64,000 nt of DNA from Cristatella mucedo (lineage: Eukaryota; Bryozoa; Phylactolaemata; Cristatellidae). The translations under genes and the position numbers were made by a program. The stretch covers positions 3,466,501 to 3,530,500 of the forward strand of contig WPIO01000027.1 in assembly GCA_009760855.2 (NCBI GenBank), written 5' to 3'. The notes beneath the pieces are model-generated. The model did not search any database. It was given only the letters and a program-made list of their open reading frames with translations, and had not been told where the DNA came from. Position 1 is the stretch's first letter. Each line of letters opens with the position of its first letter. This document shows, piece by piece, positions 1 through 55,794 of the stretch.

Positions 1-710
1 CAATTAAGCTTCAGCGGCGCGCCTAACATTTCGCGCAACTCCGCCTCGAGCGAGTCGCACTCTCGGCTCGCACCTGGATCTCATCGCTTTTTTAATCCGG
101 AAGTAGCTGCGACGTAGTTGGCTTGCAGGACTCTCCGCCGCCTACTCTTCATATTTGATCAGCTGGATCGCCACAGACCGAGCTAAGGCCTCTGAGCACC
201 GCGGGCGACTTTGCCGGACGACTTCGCCTGAGCGTTCTAGACTCTGCGTTCGAGGAGATACTTGTCCGATCGACGGTCAGCTGGATCGACAGGGCTCTGC
301 ATTAGGGAATCGCTCTCCTTCGTAGCTTTCCGAACCGCCGCGCTGCCTCGATAACGCGCGTAGCACCCATCCCGTTCGCCACTGCGAGTTGCTTCCAGTC
401 GCTCGCCGTTCGCACACTCGTTCGAAGCCCCTGAAGGCGGAAACTGCGCGGTCCTAGCGGCACGAAGCTTCCGCCTGACTGCTACTGAAAGCAGGCGCTA
501 ACGTTTCCAAGTGATGGACGAGCGAAGGGCCATTCGCGACTGTCACCTGCGACCGGGTACCAGCCAGGTACTGAGCTATCAAACCACGATTCCTGACAGC
601 ACAGCTGGCGGCGGCAGAATTGCTCTCCGCAGGCGCTTGATAGGCCGAACCCTTGTCGAAAGCTCGCCATCTTAGGCCTCTTATTAGTCGAACGTACGTA
701 GCCTTCGTAT
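1..710. other. CpG-rich sequence without a readable gene
   Basis: The first 450 bases are rich in CG dinucleotides and include an ETS-type site CCGGAAGT at 97-104, as at many housekeeping promoters. It could belong to a gene running left out of the window. No exon with homology or consistent splice sites is seen. Confidence 0.3.
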
Positions 711-1850
711 GTAACTCCAGAAAGGCACAAAGACTATAAAGTCCAGAAAGCCACAAAGACTATATGGGTGTTGCGCAGGTCACTTACTCAGAGCCTAAGC
801 GGCTTTAGTTACGCATTTGGTAGCCAACAGACTTCATTTCGCGAAACGAAGAGAAAATGAGAAGCATAGCAGAGTCAGACGAGCAGTCGAGGTAGCGAGT
901 AGCACGGAACTAGCAGCTCAAGACGGCTGAAAAGGATGTGCCATAGTCGGCAGCAGGAGAATAGTCATCGTTGCATAAGAATTGCGGAGGAATGCAGCAG
1001 CTAATATATTGCACATACAGGACCTGAGGGCACGAGCAGGCTAAAACTGGTGCATCAGCTCAGCTAGGTACGAAGGAGCCAAGCCTTGGCAGACCTTGTG
1101 GGTCAGCGTAAGAGCTTTGCTCTGTCTCCGTTGAGCAACCGGCAGCCATCCAAGCTCTTTCAGCAAAGGAGACACGCGGTCAAACCTCTGGGATTTGAAA
1201 AAACTAGCTTTGCAGCCTTATTCATCACCAGCCTAGTGGCCTAGTGGGATTTTTAGTTAGCCAACCAAAATGGAATCGCAATAATCTAGCCGAGATAGAA
1301 CCAGGGAGCTAGTTAAATGTTTTGCAAGCGCCACCGTGGAAGACAGTCTCCCATCTTAAATAGGGATCGGACGCGATGGCTAGCTGTGGAGGCGGTCTTC
1401 TTAACGAAGCTTTCAAAATTTAGGCAGCTGTCAAAGACGACAACTAAATTCCGAGCACACGATGACTATCGCAGAACAGCATCACCTATTAGTACAGCAA
1501 AGTCTTCTAGTCCAGTTACATGCTTGGGAACTCGCATGAGTAGCCGTCCCATTTTATCATCGGTTAGTTTGAGGAGATGTGCCGACATCAAAGATCGAAT
1601 ATGTGCAAGGCAAGCATTCAGTTTATCAGTCATTGCAGCAGACTCCAACGGTTTAAGCGGCAAATACAGCTGAGTAACTTCGGCATAAAAGCGATGGCCG
1701 GTTCCACGGGGCTGAATCGCTTTTCCCAGAGGTTGAGTATAAATGGAGAACAACGAAGGACCGAGGACGAACCCTCGTGGGACTCCACAGGTGACTGGTG
1801 TGCTGGATGCGACCTGAAGTCGGCGAGCCGGTGTGACTACCGGTGCGATT
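711..1850 (-). mobile_element. LINE-B relic: reverse-transcriptase part and 3' end (CR1/L2-like)
   Basis: Minus-strand, 5'-truncated non-LTR retrotransposon. The frame at 1466-1867 shows RT motifs GVPRGFVLGPSLFSIY, the catalytic box decayed to YAEVTQLYLPL (YADDT expected) and SAHLLKLTDDK. The 3' section, about 711-1090, matches the copies at 3338, 32905, 61051 and, on the other strand, 19970. The box has lost its second catalytic Asp, so the copy is dead. Confidence 0.75.
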
Positions 1851-2101
1851 AGCGTATTTGGAGGCAATTATGTTCGGTTCTCTGGGACGGCAGAGTGCAG
1901 TCTTCTCCCTTTCTAGCGGTGTCGTCTCTTCGCGACACGCTTAGCGCGATACGAATCCGGCCCCATGCGGCTAAGCTACGCATATTCATATTGTTGGCCT
2001 TCGCTCTCAGAGGACAACAGGTCACCTTTCCGCTCGAGCTTCCGGTCGAATGCTCTAACCGAACGAGTCGTGCATCAGGCAATGCAATATTGCCCACAAA
2101 T

Positions 2102-2168
2102 ATGCCCACAGCAAGCGGTGGCGATAGCCGACGAGGCTCTTCTGCTGCTGCGTACAATAAATGAGGCC
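2102..2168 (+). mobile_element. SINE1 body fragment
   Basis: Carries the SINE1 body (gcaagcggtggcgatagcc, then gaggctcttctgctgc), in the opposite orientation to the copy at 7685-7842. It lacks the tRNA-like head and abuts the inverted exon-2 relic. Confidence 0.6.
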
Positions 2169-2169
2169 G

Positions 2170-2240
2170 CTCTTTCTCCAACTACTTGTGCATCGTGCTG
2201 CGGACACTGCAGCTACACGAGCGGCGGCGGCGCGTAGCGG
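2170..2240 (-). pseudogene. Inverted relic of GRK2 exon 2 with flanking intron 1
   Basis: Read on the minus strand, 2206 down to about 2172 matches the first 35 bases of GRK2 exon 2 at 30 positions. The match continues past the splice acceptor into intron 1: ctgcag is kept, and a 17-bp stretch differs at 2 positions. The reading frame gives SVRSTMHK then TAG where the gene has His46, so it is broken. Presence of intron sequence shows a DNA-level duplication, not a processed copy. The remainder of the exon is missing where the SINE1 fragment lies. Confidence 0.7.
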
Positions 2241-2462
2241 GCTTCGCTCCCAGCCGCCCAGTTCGTTTCACTCACCACCAGTCGCTCGATATGCCGCAGC
2301 GAGGCGACAGCGAGGCGCGGTGCGGCGGTCTCGGCGGCAGTTTGAAATTGGCAGCATTCGGTACTCTAGCAATTTTTTAGTACACCTATTTCGCATTCAG
2401 TGCACCCGTTAGTTATTCCCGTCTCTCCTGTCGGTGACGTGGATGCCGAAGACGCGCAGAGC

Positions 2463-2578
<116 letters not shown>

Positions 2579-2928
2579 GCGGCGAGCTCTGCCCCTCCGG
2601 GCGGGCCCGCTGCGGCGCTGCAGCGCGGGCAGCGCCGCGTTTCATCTGCAGCTAAGCGCCGTGGGCGATGCGGAGGGATTGGTGGGGGCCCAAAGGCTAT
2701 CGGAGGAGTGGCTGCTCGGAGTGGCTGCTCGGAGCTCTCGCAAGCTTTCGCTGTAGTTTTTCTCTCGCTCCTCCGGAGGCACGCTCTCCCAAGCGCCTCC
2801 GGTAGCTTCAACTTAATGGCAATAGTTAAATGTCGCCTCAGGAATGAGTCGCGGTTACCTTTTTCACACGCTGTCGGGGTTCTCGAATTCTCAGAATTAC
2901 GAGCTACGGTAGCCGCAATCGACTCAAT

Positions 2929-3064
<136 letters not shown>

Positions 3065-3337
3065 TTTCGGCTTAAGAGTTTAATTTGTTCCGTGCCGGAG
3101 CTCTTAACTCAAATTACTCGTATGTCGTCAATTTTCACCATTGAAATGAATTGAGATGCCATAAATCCGTTCCGGACCCCCAGAAAACTGCAATTTTTTG
3201 TCACGCGTTTTTAAATTTAAAAATGTACTTGTAAATAACGAGTATTGTTTTTAAAACAATATAATAGAATGTCTTGCAATAAACGGGTTTTATTAATCTG
3301 AATGCACAGGAGTTACATGAAGATCGGACGACTTGAA

Positions 3338-3610
3338 GATGCTAGTAATGTAATGTATCTCCGTCTGTAACTCCACAAAGTCATAAAGACCATGTGGGTG
3401 TTACGCAGGAGAGTTTTGTATAGCGCACTCACAGCCTAAGCGGCTTTCGGTACGCATTCGGTAGCCAACAGACTTCGTCTCACGCAACAAAGAGAAAGTG
3501 GGAAGCATAGCAGAGTCAGGAGAGCAGTTGAGGTAGTGAGTAGCATAGAAGTATCAGCTCAGGATCGCCAGATGATGTGCCATAGTCGGCAGTAGGAGAG
3601 TAATTAGAGG
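3338..3610 (-). mobile_element. LINE-B 3' end fragment
   Basis: Shares the 3' section with 32905-33300 at near identity (gtaactccacaaagtcataa onward, then the gccaacagacttcgtctcac block). The 3' terminus on the minus strand is at the repeated gtaatgtaatg near 3345. Confidence 0.75.
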
Positions 3611-4440
3611 AGAAAGGCTGAATTGAATATCTAAATTTTATTGGCCAAATTTTGCCCTTTTCGTCGGGCTGTCCTCGTTTTCAGTTTATTGGCTGGACCT
3701 TTGCGATTGCTATCAGTTATGCAATGAAATCTTTCACGACGATATTGCACGACGATATTGCCTAAATAGAGTACAGTAGGTACTTAGATGTTCCTGCCGT
3801 AGTCGGATATAACGCCGGAGTCTGGCAATCTTGTGCGTCCAAGCACCACGATGGCTCGCTCGAGTCTATCTGTGAACCGACAGGCCTGCATTTGGCGTCG
3901 CACCAGGGTCGTAGGGCAGCGTCTTGCAACGGAACGTCGTTCGCTGCCGTACCCTTATTGGACTGAGTAACCACACGCAGTGTGATTTTCGCTGCGGCAA
4001 CTAGCGGTGAAGTATCTAAAGCTGGCTCGTAACCCGAATTTGAGCTCGCAACTCAAAGCAAAAAATTGGCAGAGAGACAGCTCGTATCTGAAAACACTCG
4101 CATGTCGAGACACTCATTAACCGAGGTACCGCTAAATAAATATAAATATAAATAAATAAATAAATAAATATATATATAAATATATAAATATATATATTTA
4201 CAGGTACCTACGTACGTACATCAAAGGCACTATATAAACACTGCTAATTGCGATTGCTTACGATATTGTAGTGTCTAGAAAAGACTTTGTTCTCCTAGGG
4301 CGGTACGTAAGATTATGGTCATTATAGCTATTTTTGGGAGGATCCGAGGCCAACATCTCGGCAGCAAGGAATTACTCACTCCTGAGATTATCGCCGCGGT
4401 TCCCATCGCTCTGCTGGCGACATCCACAAATTCGTTTACC
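3611..4440. other. Intergenic sequence, AT-rich in its middle
   Basis: No gene read. Positions 4131-4201 are an imperfect TAAA/TATA-rich tract. The remainder is unremarkable unique-looking sequence. Confidence 0.5.
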
Positions 4441-5081
4441 GTCCGGTTTGCAGACGTAGCGCGCGCGCGCCGCCGTCGAGCGGCGCGAATGGCGATGGCA
4501 GGACGACAGAGATCCGCCGGCGGCGCCTGCCGGCGAGCGTTCCGTCGCCGCCGCGAAACGCTTCGATCGGCCGGCGGCGGTCAGCGCTCATCCGCCGCGC
4601 TCCCGCTCCGATCGATCGGTAAGCTGTTTCGGCGGCCGCCGGTCGCCTCTACAAAATCGCCACTGATGGCGGCTCTAGCTACGATTTTGTAGCCGAGAAA
4701 GTGTCCCGGCCTTTATCTCGCCTGTGCTTTGGCGGCCGACCGCGGCAGGCTGGCTCCCAACCCTTTCCAGTTCGGACCGGGGCGGGCCAGGGCCCGTCGA
4801 CCTCGGCCCCTTCGCACCTAGGCCCTCGCCGCCGATCGGAGTTGCAGCAGAGGAGCTGCCGGGCGTCGCTGCCAAGATAGCCAGCCGCCGGCCGACAGAG
4901 GACAGAACTCTCAAAAAAGCCCGTCGTTCGTCGCGAGCCTACGTCAGCTGTCAGCAGTCAGCGAGCGCGCGAAGCGGATGAGCGCAGTCCGACGGCATAG
5001 CTAGCGCTTGCCGGCGGACTACGCTCAGCCGGCGCCAGCGGCTGCGGCTGCGGCGGCAGCTGCAGGCCGATGGTAGGGTGC

Positions 5082-5110
5082 GAGGGAGGGAGGGAGGGAG
5101 GGAGGGACGG
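5082..5110 (+). repeat. (GGGA)n tract, G-quadruplex-capable
   Basis: At least five consecutive GGG runs separated by single A bases, on the + strand about 750 bp before the GRK2 ATG. This fits the G-quadruplex pattern (four or more G3 runs with short loops). Confidence 0.6.
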
Positions 5111-5798
5111 TTTGACGGTAGGGTGAGGAGGAGCAAACAAAGAGGTGTATTGTTCCGCAAATGCACGTCGGCAGGAGTTTGCGCCCCGCGGCTGCTGCTT
5201 CGTCCCCAGCTCTTCCTGGTTAGCGGCGCCGGCCGATGCGCAAGTGACGCACTGAAGTAGGCGGCGGTGGCGGCCGACCGACGCGGACGACAAATGCCCG
5301 ATCGCGAGGCATCGTGCGTAGCCGCGGTCGGCGCCGTTGAGTGCCCTTGGGAAGCTTGCTGCAGCTGCGCCCAGTCGTCGATATCATTCGCTTTCAAAGT
5401 AGCCGCCGAGTAGGACTCTCACACTCAGCAATAAATGCGGGCTGCGGCGCCCGCTCCATGCTTCACATCCCCTTCAAGGGGCCAAGCATATGGCTCCGCT
5501 CCCGCGGCGGGCTACGCTTATTGCCCCCCACCATTCAGCGATCTATGTATGCTAATTACTAATGCGCAGTCTCGCGGCGTCGCCAAACTGCGGCGACCGC
5601 TGCTGCGTCGGTCGCTGTCTGATTTAATTCCGCTGCGACAGATAAGAAGAATAAAGTACGCTCGCGACATCCTGGGGGGTGGGGGTAGGTGGGTGGTTCG
5701 GATGGCATACACGTCCAGGTAGGGCCCTCAACGGTCGCCATGACAGTCGTCCCGCAACCCGGAATAGCGGCTGGCCCGTCGGCCTGACCAGCAGCGGC

Positions 5799-5806
5799 TG
5801 ACGTCA
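5799..5806. promoter_or_regulatory. Consensus cAMP response element TGACGTCA
   Basis: A perfect 8-bp palindromic CRE, the binding site of CREB/ATF proteins, 50 bp upstream of the GRK2 ATG inside the CpG-rich block. About one such octamer is expected by chance in 64 kb, so position is the only argument for function. Confidence 0.4.
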
Positions 5807-5855
5807 CACCTGACGGAGGTTGGTTTTGTGCTAGTCCTGCCCAAGATCGCCGAAG

Positions 5856-51444
<45,589 letters not shown>

Positions 51445-52690
51445 CTAGCTGCATACCTATTGCTGTCACCACTTACCCATGGTTTGCATCTTATCATCTC
51501 GCAGTAAATGTGTGTTGTGTGTGCATGCGCAGGCATGCCCCCTCAGGCCAACTGTCATCTTCAAGCAGCTGCCGGCCCGTCGCCGGTGGTAGTTGGTGCC
51601 GTGTTTTCTCTTTGTGATCCACTTTGTGGCATTCGATCTGCAATGCACCCGACAGTGGACTCGACAGTGGCTGCTGCAGCGACTTCACCCGACCTGCAGC
51701 CGACGGCAGTCAGCCACTGCTGTGCACCACCTCCTCCTTGCTCTGGTGTGCAAGGCAACTGCAGCCGGAGCCTCGCAATGGAGGGGAAAGGCAAGAAACG
51801 CTAGGCATCTAGAGAGGAATTGCTTGTTTCCTCATCTCATCTTTGCTGTGTTACTGGTGACTTTTTCTTCAGCAATGACTCGTGCAGCAGCCCACAGAAG
51901 CGCATACACTGCACTACTCGGGCCAGCACCGGCCGCCGGTGACGTGTACTGAGACGCATATAACACACAAGCGTGTGCACGAGCATACGCGTACCTGCGT
52001 TCATGCATGCCCACGCATTGTGTCACCTCGATAGATCTGCTTCCTCCTCATCAAGCTGCGTGTGATGCCTTTTCGGGCTAGTAGCTGCTACCAAGAAAAA
52101 AGCCAACCAGTGGCGTTGGAACATCTTCGATAAATTATTCTAGTCAGTTGTAAAACGTTTGCCATGTCGTAGCCTTTAACAGATTTTATACCGTGATTTT
52201 CATGTAGGTTGTTGTCATGGTGACAAAAGAGTTCAGGGGCAGAGGTTATCTACATCCTCAATGCTGCTTCCTCGATGCTTCCTTGTTTACAGTTTGTTTT
52301 GTCTTAACTGCCTGTGCTGCCATTGCAATTGCCGCTTGCGGCTGGCTTTGGTGCCTGTATCTTCGGCGACTTCTGGGCGCCTGCTCATTTTATGTGATGC
52401 TTTCGTCTGTCTAACTTAACTGGTGGTCTGAATCTATGGTACTGCAGATACCTTACCAGTGGCTTTGCCGTGACAGCAGTCTTCATCCAGAGGTGCTGTG
52501 CTTGACCATCTAAGCTTTGGGTTGTCTCTGGTATGTATTTGCCATTTGCTTGTGCCGTTATGTATGTTCCCTAAAGCATCAGCTAAAAAGACCAGGTTAA
52601 GTGCAATTGGCAGATTGGTGGATGATTGGGTCCGTGTGTCTCCTGTATTTATTAGTATCTGGCTTGGAGCCATTGTGACTAAAATAAAAT
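51445..52690 (+). other. Putative GRK2 3' UTR with AATAAA at 52683-52688
   Basis: Sequence after the stop has no recognisable coding or repeat content. The first AATAAA hexamer I find downstream is at 52683-52688, followed by T/G-rich sequence, so transcripts could end near 52700 (about 1.25 kb UTR). An earlier variant signal cannot be excluded. Confidence 0.4.
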
Positions 52691-52699
52691 GTATCTGCT

Positions 52700-53349
52700 T
52701 TGTACACTGTTATTTTGAAGCCTAAAGCACGACATGAACGTTGTTACTGGTCCACGACAAGTTTATAGTCGCTGAATAATGTTCACAGCATTTGCTTAGG
52801 TCATAGCCGAGTCAGAGCTTTTGTCTTGAAGTAGACAATCAATACCAAAGATTGGATAAAAGGACTATTCTACTTTCTGTTCTGGTCCGATATTGCCTCT
52901 CCTTGGAAATTCTGCTGCCTTCAACTTAATCTTAGCAAGCTACAAATCACGTGGACTGTATCTCTACAAGTCTCATAATCCGGGCTCGGGTCATGTTAAA
53001 CTTGTGCTTGTCGCTAAAACCTTAGATTTGGTGTAAGCCCTTCTCTGCTACCGATTAAAGCTGCTGCTAGAAGTGCCTATATGCAGCTGACTGTGATGCA
53101 TTGTATGGGATCTCTGTCGGGGATTATTGCTGCAGACAAATATCAGTACTCAGCAGACCAAAAAAAAATTGAATCGTGCAATACCCTCTCGGGTCACCGA
53201 CCACATGAGACATCATGCTTGCAGCTTGGTACCAGATTTGCTATTACAAGCATTACCCTACAATCAGGCAGTACAAAATGGTATGGCTCGAGCACGTTCT
53301 CTGGTGATCGTTTAATTCCCTAATCTTTAAGCCTTGTGAGACAAAAGTA
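52700..53349. other. Intergenic sequence downstream of GRK2
   Basis: No gene or repeat recognised. Confidence 0.35.
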
Positions 53350-53490
53350 TATTTCAATTGTATAGCGCCCCAAAGAGCTTAATCTCTATTCAGGCGCTTC
53401 GCATATTGCTCGAGGCTCGAGCCCATGACCTCAGCCAGACCACCAGACCTTGGTCGGGGCGAGAACCTTGACCGCTGGACCAAACCAGCT
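53350..53490 (-). mobile_element. SINE2, minus strand, near complete
   Basis: Minus-strand order: ggtccagcggtcaaggttct (tRNA-like head), a B-box-like gggctcgagcc, then gaagcgcctgaatagagatt, aagctctttggggcgctata and caattg. This copy shows most clearly a tRNA-like head joined to the LINE-A-type hairpin. Confidence 0.7.
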
Positions 53491-53737
53491 CGATATAGTA
53501 GGAAGACGGGCCTTCTCGATAATTGAACATGAAAATTGGTCATGGAAAGTGGAGCTTGCTGGATCGCCCCCCCCCCCTCCTCAGAGGCAGCACTTTCTGC
53601 TGTCAGAAATATCGTCCCCGCATCATCTCCTTTGGTCGTACCGAATTTTAAAATTAAGGTACTCCTCATATTCCCAGGCTGTCAAGTGCTAATGCCACAC
53701 TTGAGCGGTGATCGCAGGAGCAGGTGACCTTTATATC

Positions 53738-53983
53738 ATGGCCGAGAGAAGTGTCCTGGAAATTGCGAAGCATTACACCGTGAACTTCCCGAAGTTTTCT
53801 GTAGCTCATCTTAATGACGTTTTTACTGGAAAATTGAGCAGCATCAACGATCCTGTGTCACTCGTAATCAAGAGGCGGTTTTTGTTGCTGACAATAGTTA
53901 TAATAGATCGTTCGTGTAGCTTCCTAATAGAATCTTGTATCGTTACAACTCGCTGCAAGAAAGAGACTATAAACAAGGATTGA
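53738..53983 (+). other. Unidentified open frame, 82 codons from internal ATG
   Basis: Reads MAERSVLEIAKHYTVNFPKF then SVAHLNDVFTGKLSSIND. Composition is protein-like with no low complexity, but I recognise no family. It could be a first exon (donor candidate gtaatc near 53868), a piece of a mobile element, or chance. No partner exons identified. Confidence 0.25.
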
Positions 53984-54290
53984 TAGCATGCACTCTATAG
54001 CGCTTACACAGTTAAGCAAGAGCACTCTAGAAGGCGATCGGATCAACCGGTTAGTAGGACCCCCTAGTTAGCAGTATGCATTGAATCGTGTACTGATTAG
54101 CACTCACAGCACGAAGGAATAAAACAGGCTGACAGGGGCGCTGGAAAGCTGAACAGAATAGATGCGTCTTAAGCTGAGACTTAAATGATGAAAATTCATT
54201 GCTGGCGGAGAAGTCATGAGGATGTTTAAGTCGATTTGACGCTTGATAGGTAGTATGTGAAGCTCGGACTGAAGTGTAGTGATGTGGCAG

Positions 54291-55190
54291 CCATAATAAT
54301 AATAATGCACTTTATAAAGTGCCCTCAGAGAACTCTTTCGAGGCGCTTTATGTTTGCTGCAAAGGGAAACGCGATTGAATGGTGAGTAATATCATGCTTG
54401 ATAAACAACATGAATAACGTGGTTAGGGGTGACATGCACAGGGTCAGCATGCAAGTGTGGTTAGTGGCAGCATGCACAGTATCAGCATGCATAAGCGCAT
54501 GAAGGACGAAGCTCAGGAACCCACTAAATTCTGTCCTAAATAGGTGTTAATAAGTTATAGATAAGTTCTTTTTAAGTGTGGTCAAGTCAGGGGCAGCAAG
54601 TCGAGAGTGAGTTCCAGGCTTTGGGAGCATACGAACTAAGTGCGTGGTCTCCAAAGGATTTGAGGTTTGTATGAGGTATTGGTATACTGTTGGATTCCGA
54701 AAAGTGGTGGTGCGATGCTTGGCCTGGTGGGGGAGTAGATCTGAGAGATAAGCTGGAGCCAAAGAATAAAGTGACCCTAAAAGTGAGCGACAAAACCTTG
54801 ATATCGATCCGTTGCTTGACTGGTAGCCAGTGCAGGTCGGCGAGAAGTGGTGTGATGTGGCAACTGTGACGCTCACGACAGACAAGCCTAGCTGCGGAGT
54901 TTGGCACCAGCTGTAATCGCCTGATTGCACATGCCGGTTTGCCAGCAGGCAGTGAGTTACAGAAGTCAAGACGTGGATGTCACAAATGCATGGACCAACT
55001 TAGACGTGGTATCCTTATCAAAACAAGCCAGAACTTTAGCAATGTTATGTAGCTGAAAGTAGGCAGACTTGATTGTGGAGCTGATGCGGTCGTCAAACGA
55101 GAGGTCACTTTGGAACATGACACCCAGATTTCGAGCTGATTCAACAGGAGATATGCTGGCAGAGGCAATTTTGAGCGTCAATCACAGACG
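54291..55190 (-). mobile_element. LINE-A 3' third, minus strand
   Basis: From the hairpin tail at 54300-54365, through the 3' UTR block and RT C-terminus (ITPLLADLHWLPVKQRIDIK readable on the minus strand), to the segment SASISPVESARNLGVMFQSD near 55100-55170. Colinear with 45600-46560. Frames are broken. Confidence 0.82.
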
Positions 55191-55340
55191 GCAGACGAGA
55201 CGACCTGCCGAATTTGGCACCATTTGCAGACGGTTAAGTGGCCAGGCCAGGGTTCCTCAAGAAAGAGAATTGCAGTAATCTGAGCGATGTGAAAAGAAAA
55301 ATTCATTTGTATAGCGCCATTATCAAGTGCATTATTATTA
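55191..55340 (-). mobile_element. Second LINE RT scrap and a tail fragment
   Basis: 55195-55290 on the minus strand encodes a decayed version of the LDYCNSLL..GLP..LQ.VQNSA block of a different LINE copy, so the 54291-55190 insertion probably landed in it. 55300-55340 carries catttgtatagcgcc and an ATT run, the terminus of a SINE2/LINE-A tail. Confidence 0.45.
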
Positions 55341-55794
55341 TTATTTTTATTATTATCACATACTGGGACTGGGAACTGGTAGCAGCCATTGTACATGGTA
55401 AGACACTAAAAATAGGTAGCAGCCGAATTCGCATAATATTCAGTAAATGCCTCAGCATTTGAATAAGGGAGTTGAGGTCTGCTTCGCATTAAGCCGGGCC
55501 CGAGTTACATCCAGAGGCTGTACATTAGTCGGCAATTCAGTTGTGGTCCAGCGACGAACGAGAGTTTCTGTGTGCCACGGCTGGTGGTGGATATCTGTAA
55601 CCATCCATCAATGCCTTTGTAACGCCGAAGGCTCGGCGGAGTAGGCTTGACCTGCCGCTTACCTAGCGGCGTAACCTAGCGCCTAATGCCGCACGGTGCT
55701 CTCCTACGCGCAATAAGCTGGCCGCCACGAAACGAGCGTTTCTGGCTCTGACCTGCTTACCGTTACTAAAGGGGGTCGCGAGTCCGCGGCGTGA

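Larger units (their letters stand above)
4440..5855 (+). promoter_or_regulatory. CpG-rich presumed promoter and 5' UTR of GRK2
   Basis: This block is visibly richer in CG dinucleotides than the introns, with runs such as gcgcgcgcgc at 4459 and many cggcgg motifs. It ends at the GRK2 start codon. I see no convincing TATA box or initiator and no coding exon; the open frames here follow from GC richness. A (GGGA)n tract lies at 5082-5110 and a consensus CRE at 5799-5806. The transcription start is not determinable by eye. Confidence 0.55.

Noticed and set aside
4951-5397. 148-codon minus-strand frame in the CpG-rich block
   Set aside because: High GC content removes stops. No motif, no conserved composition, and it overlaps other open frames on both strands.
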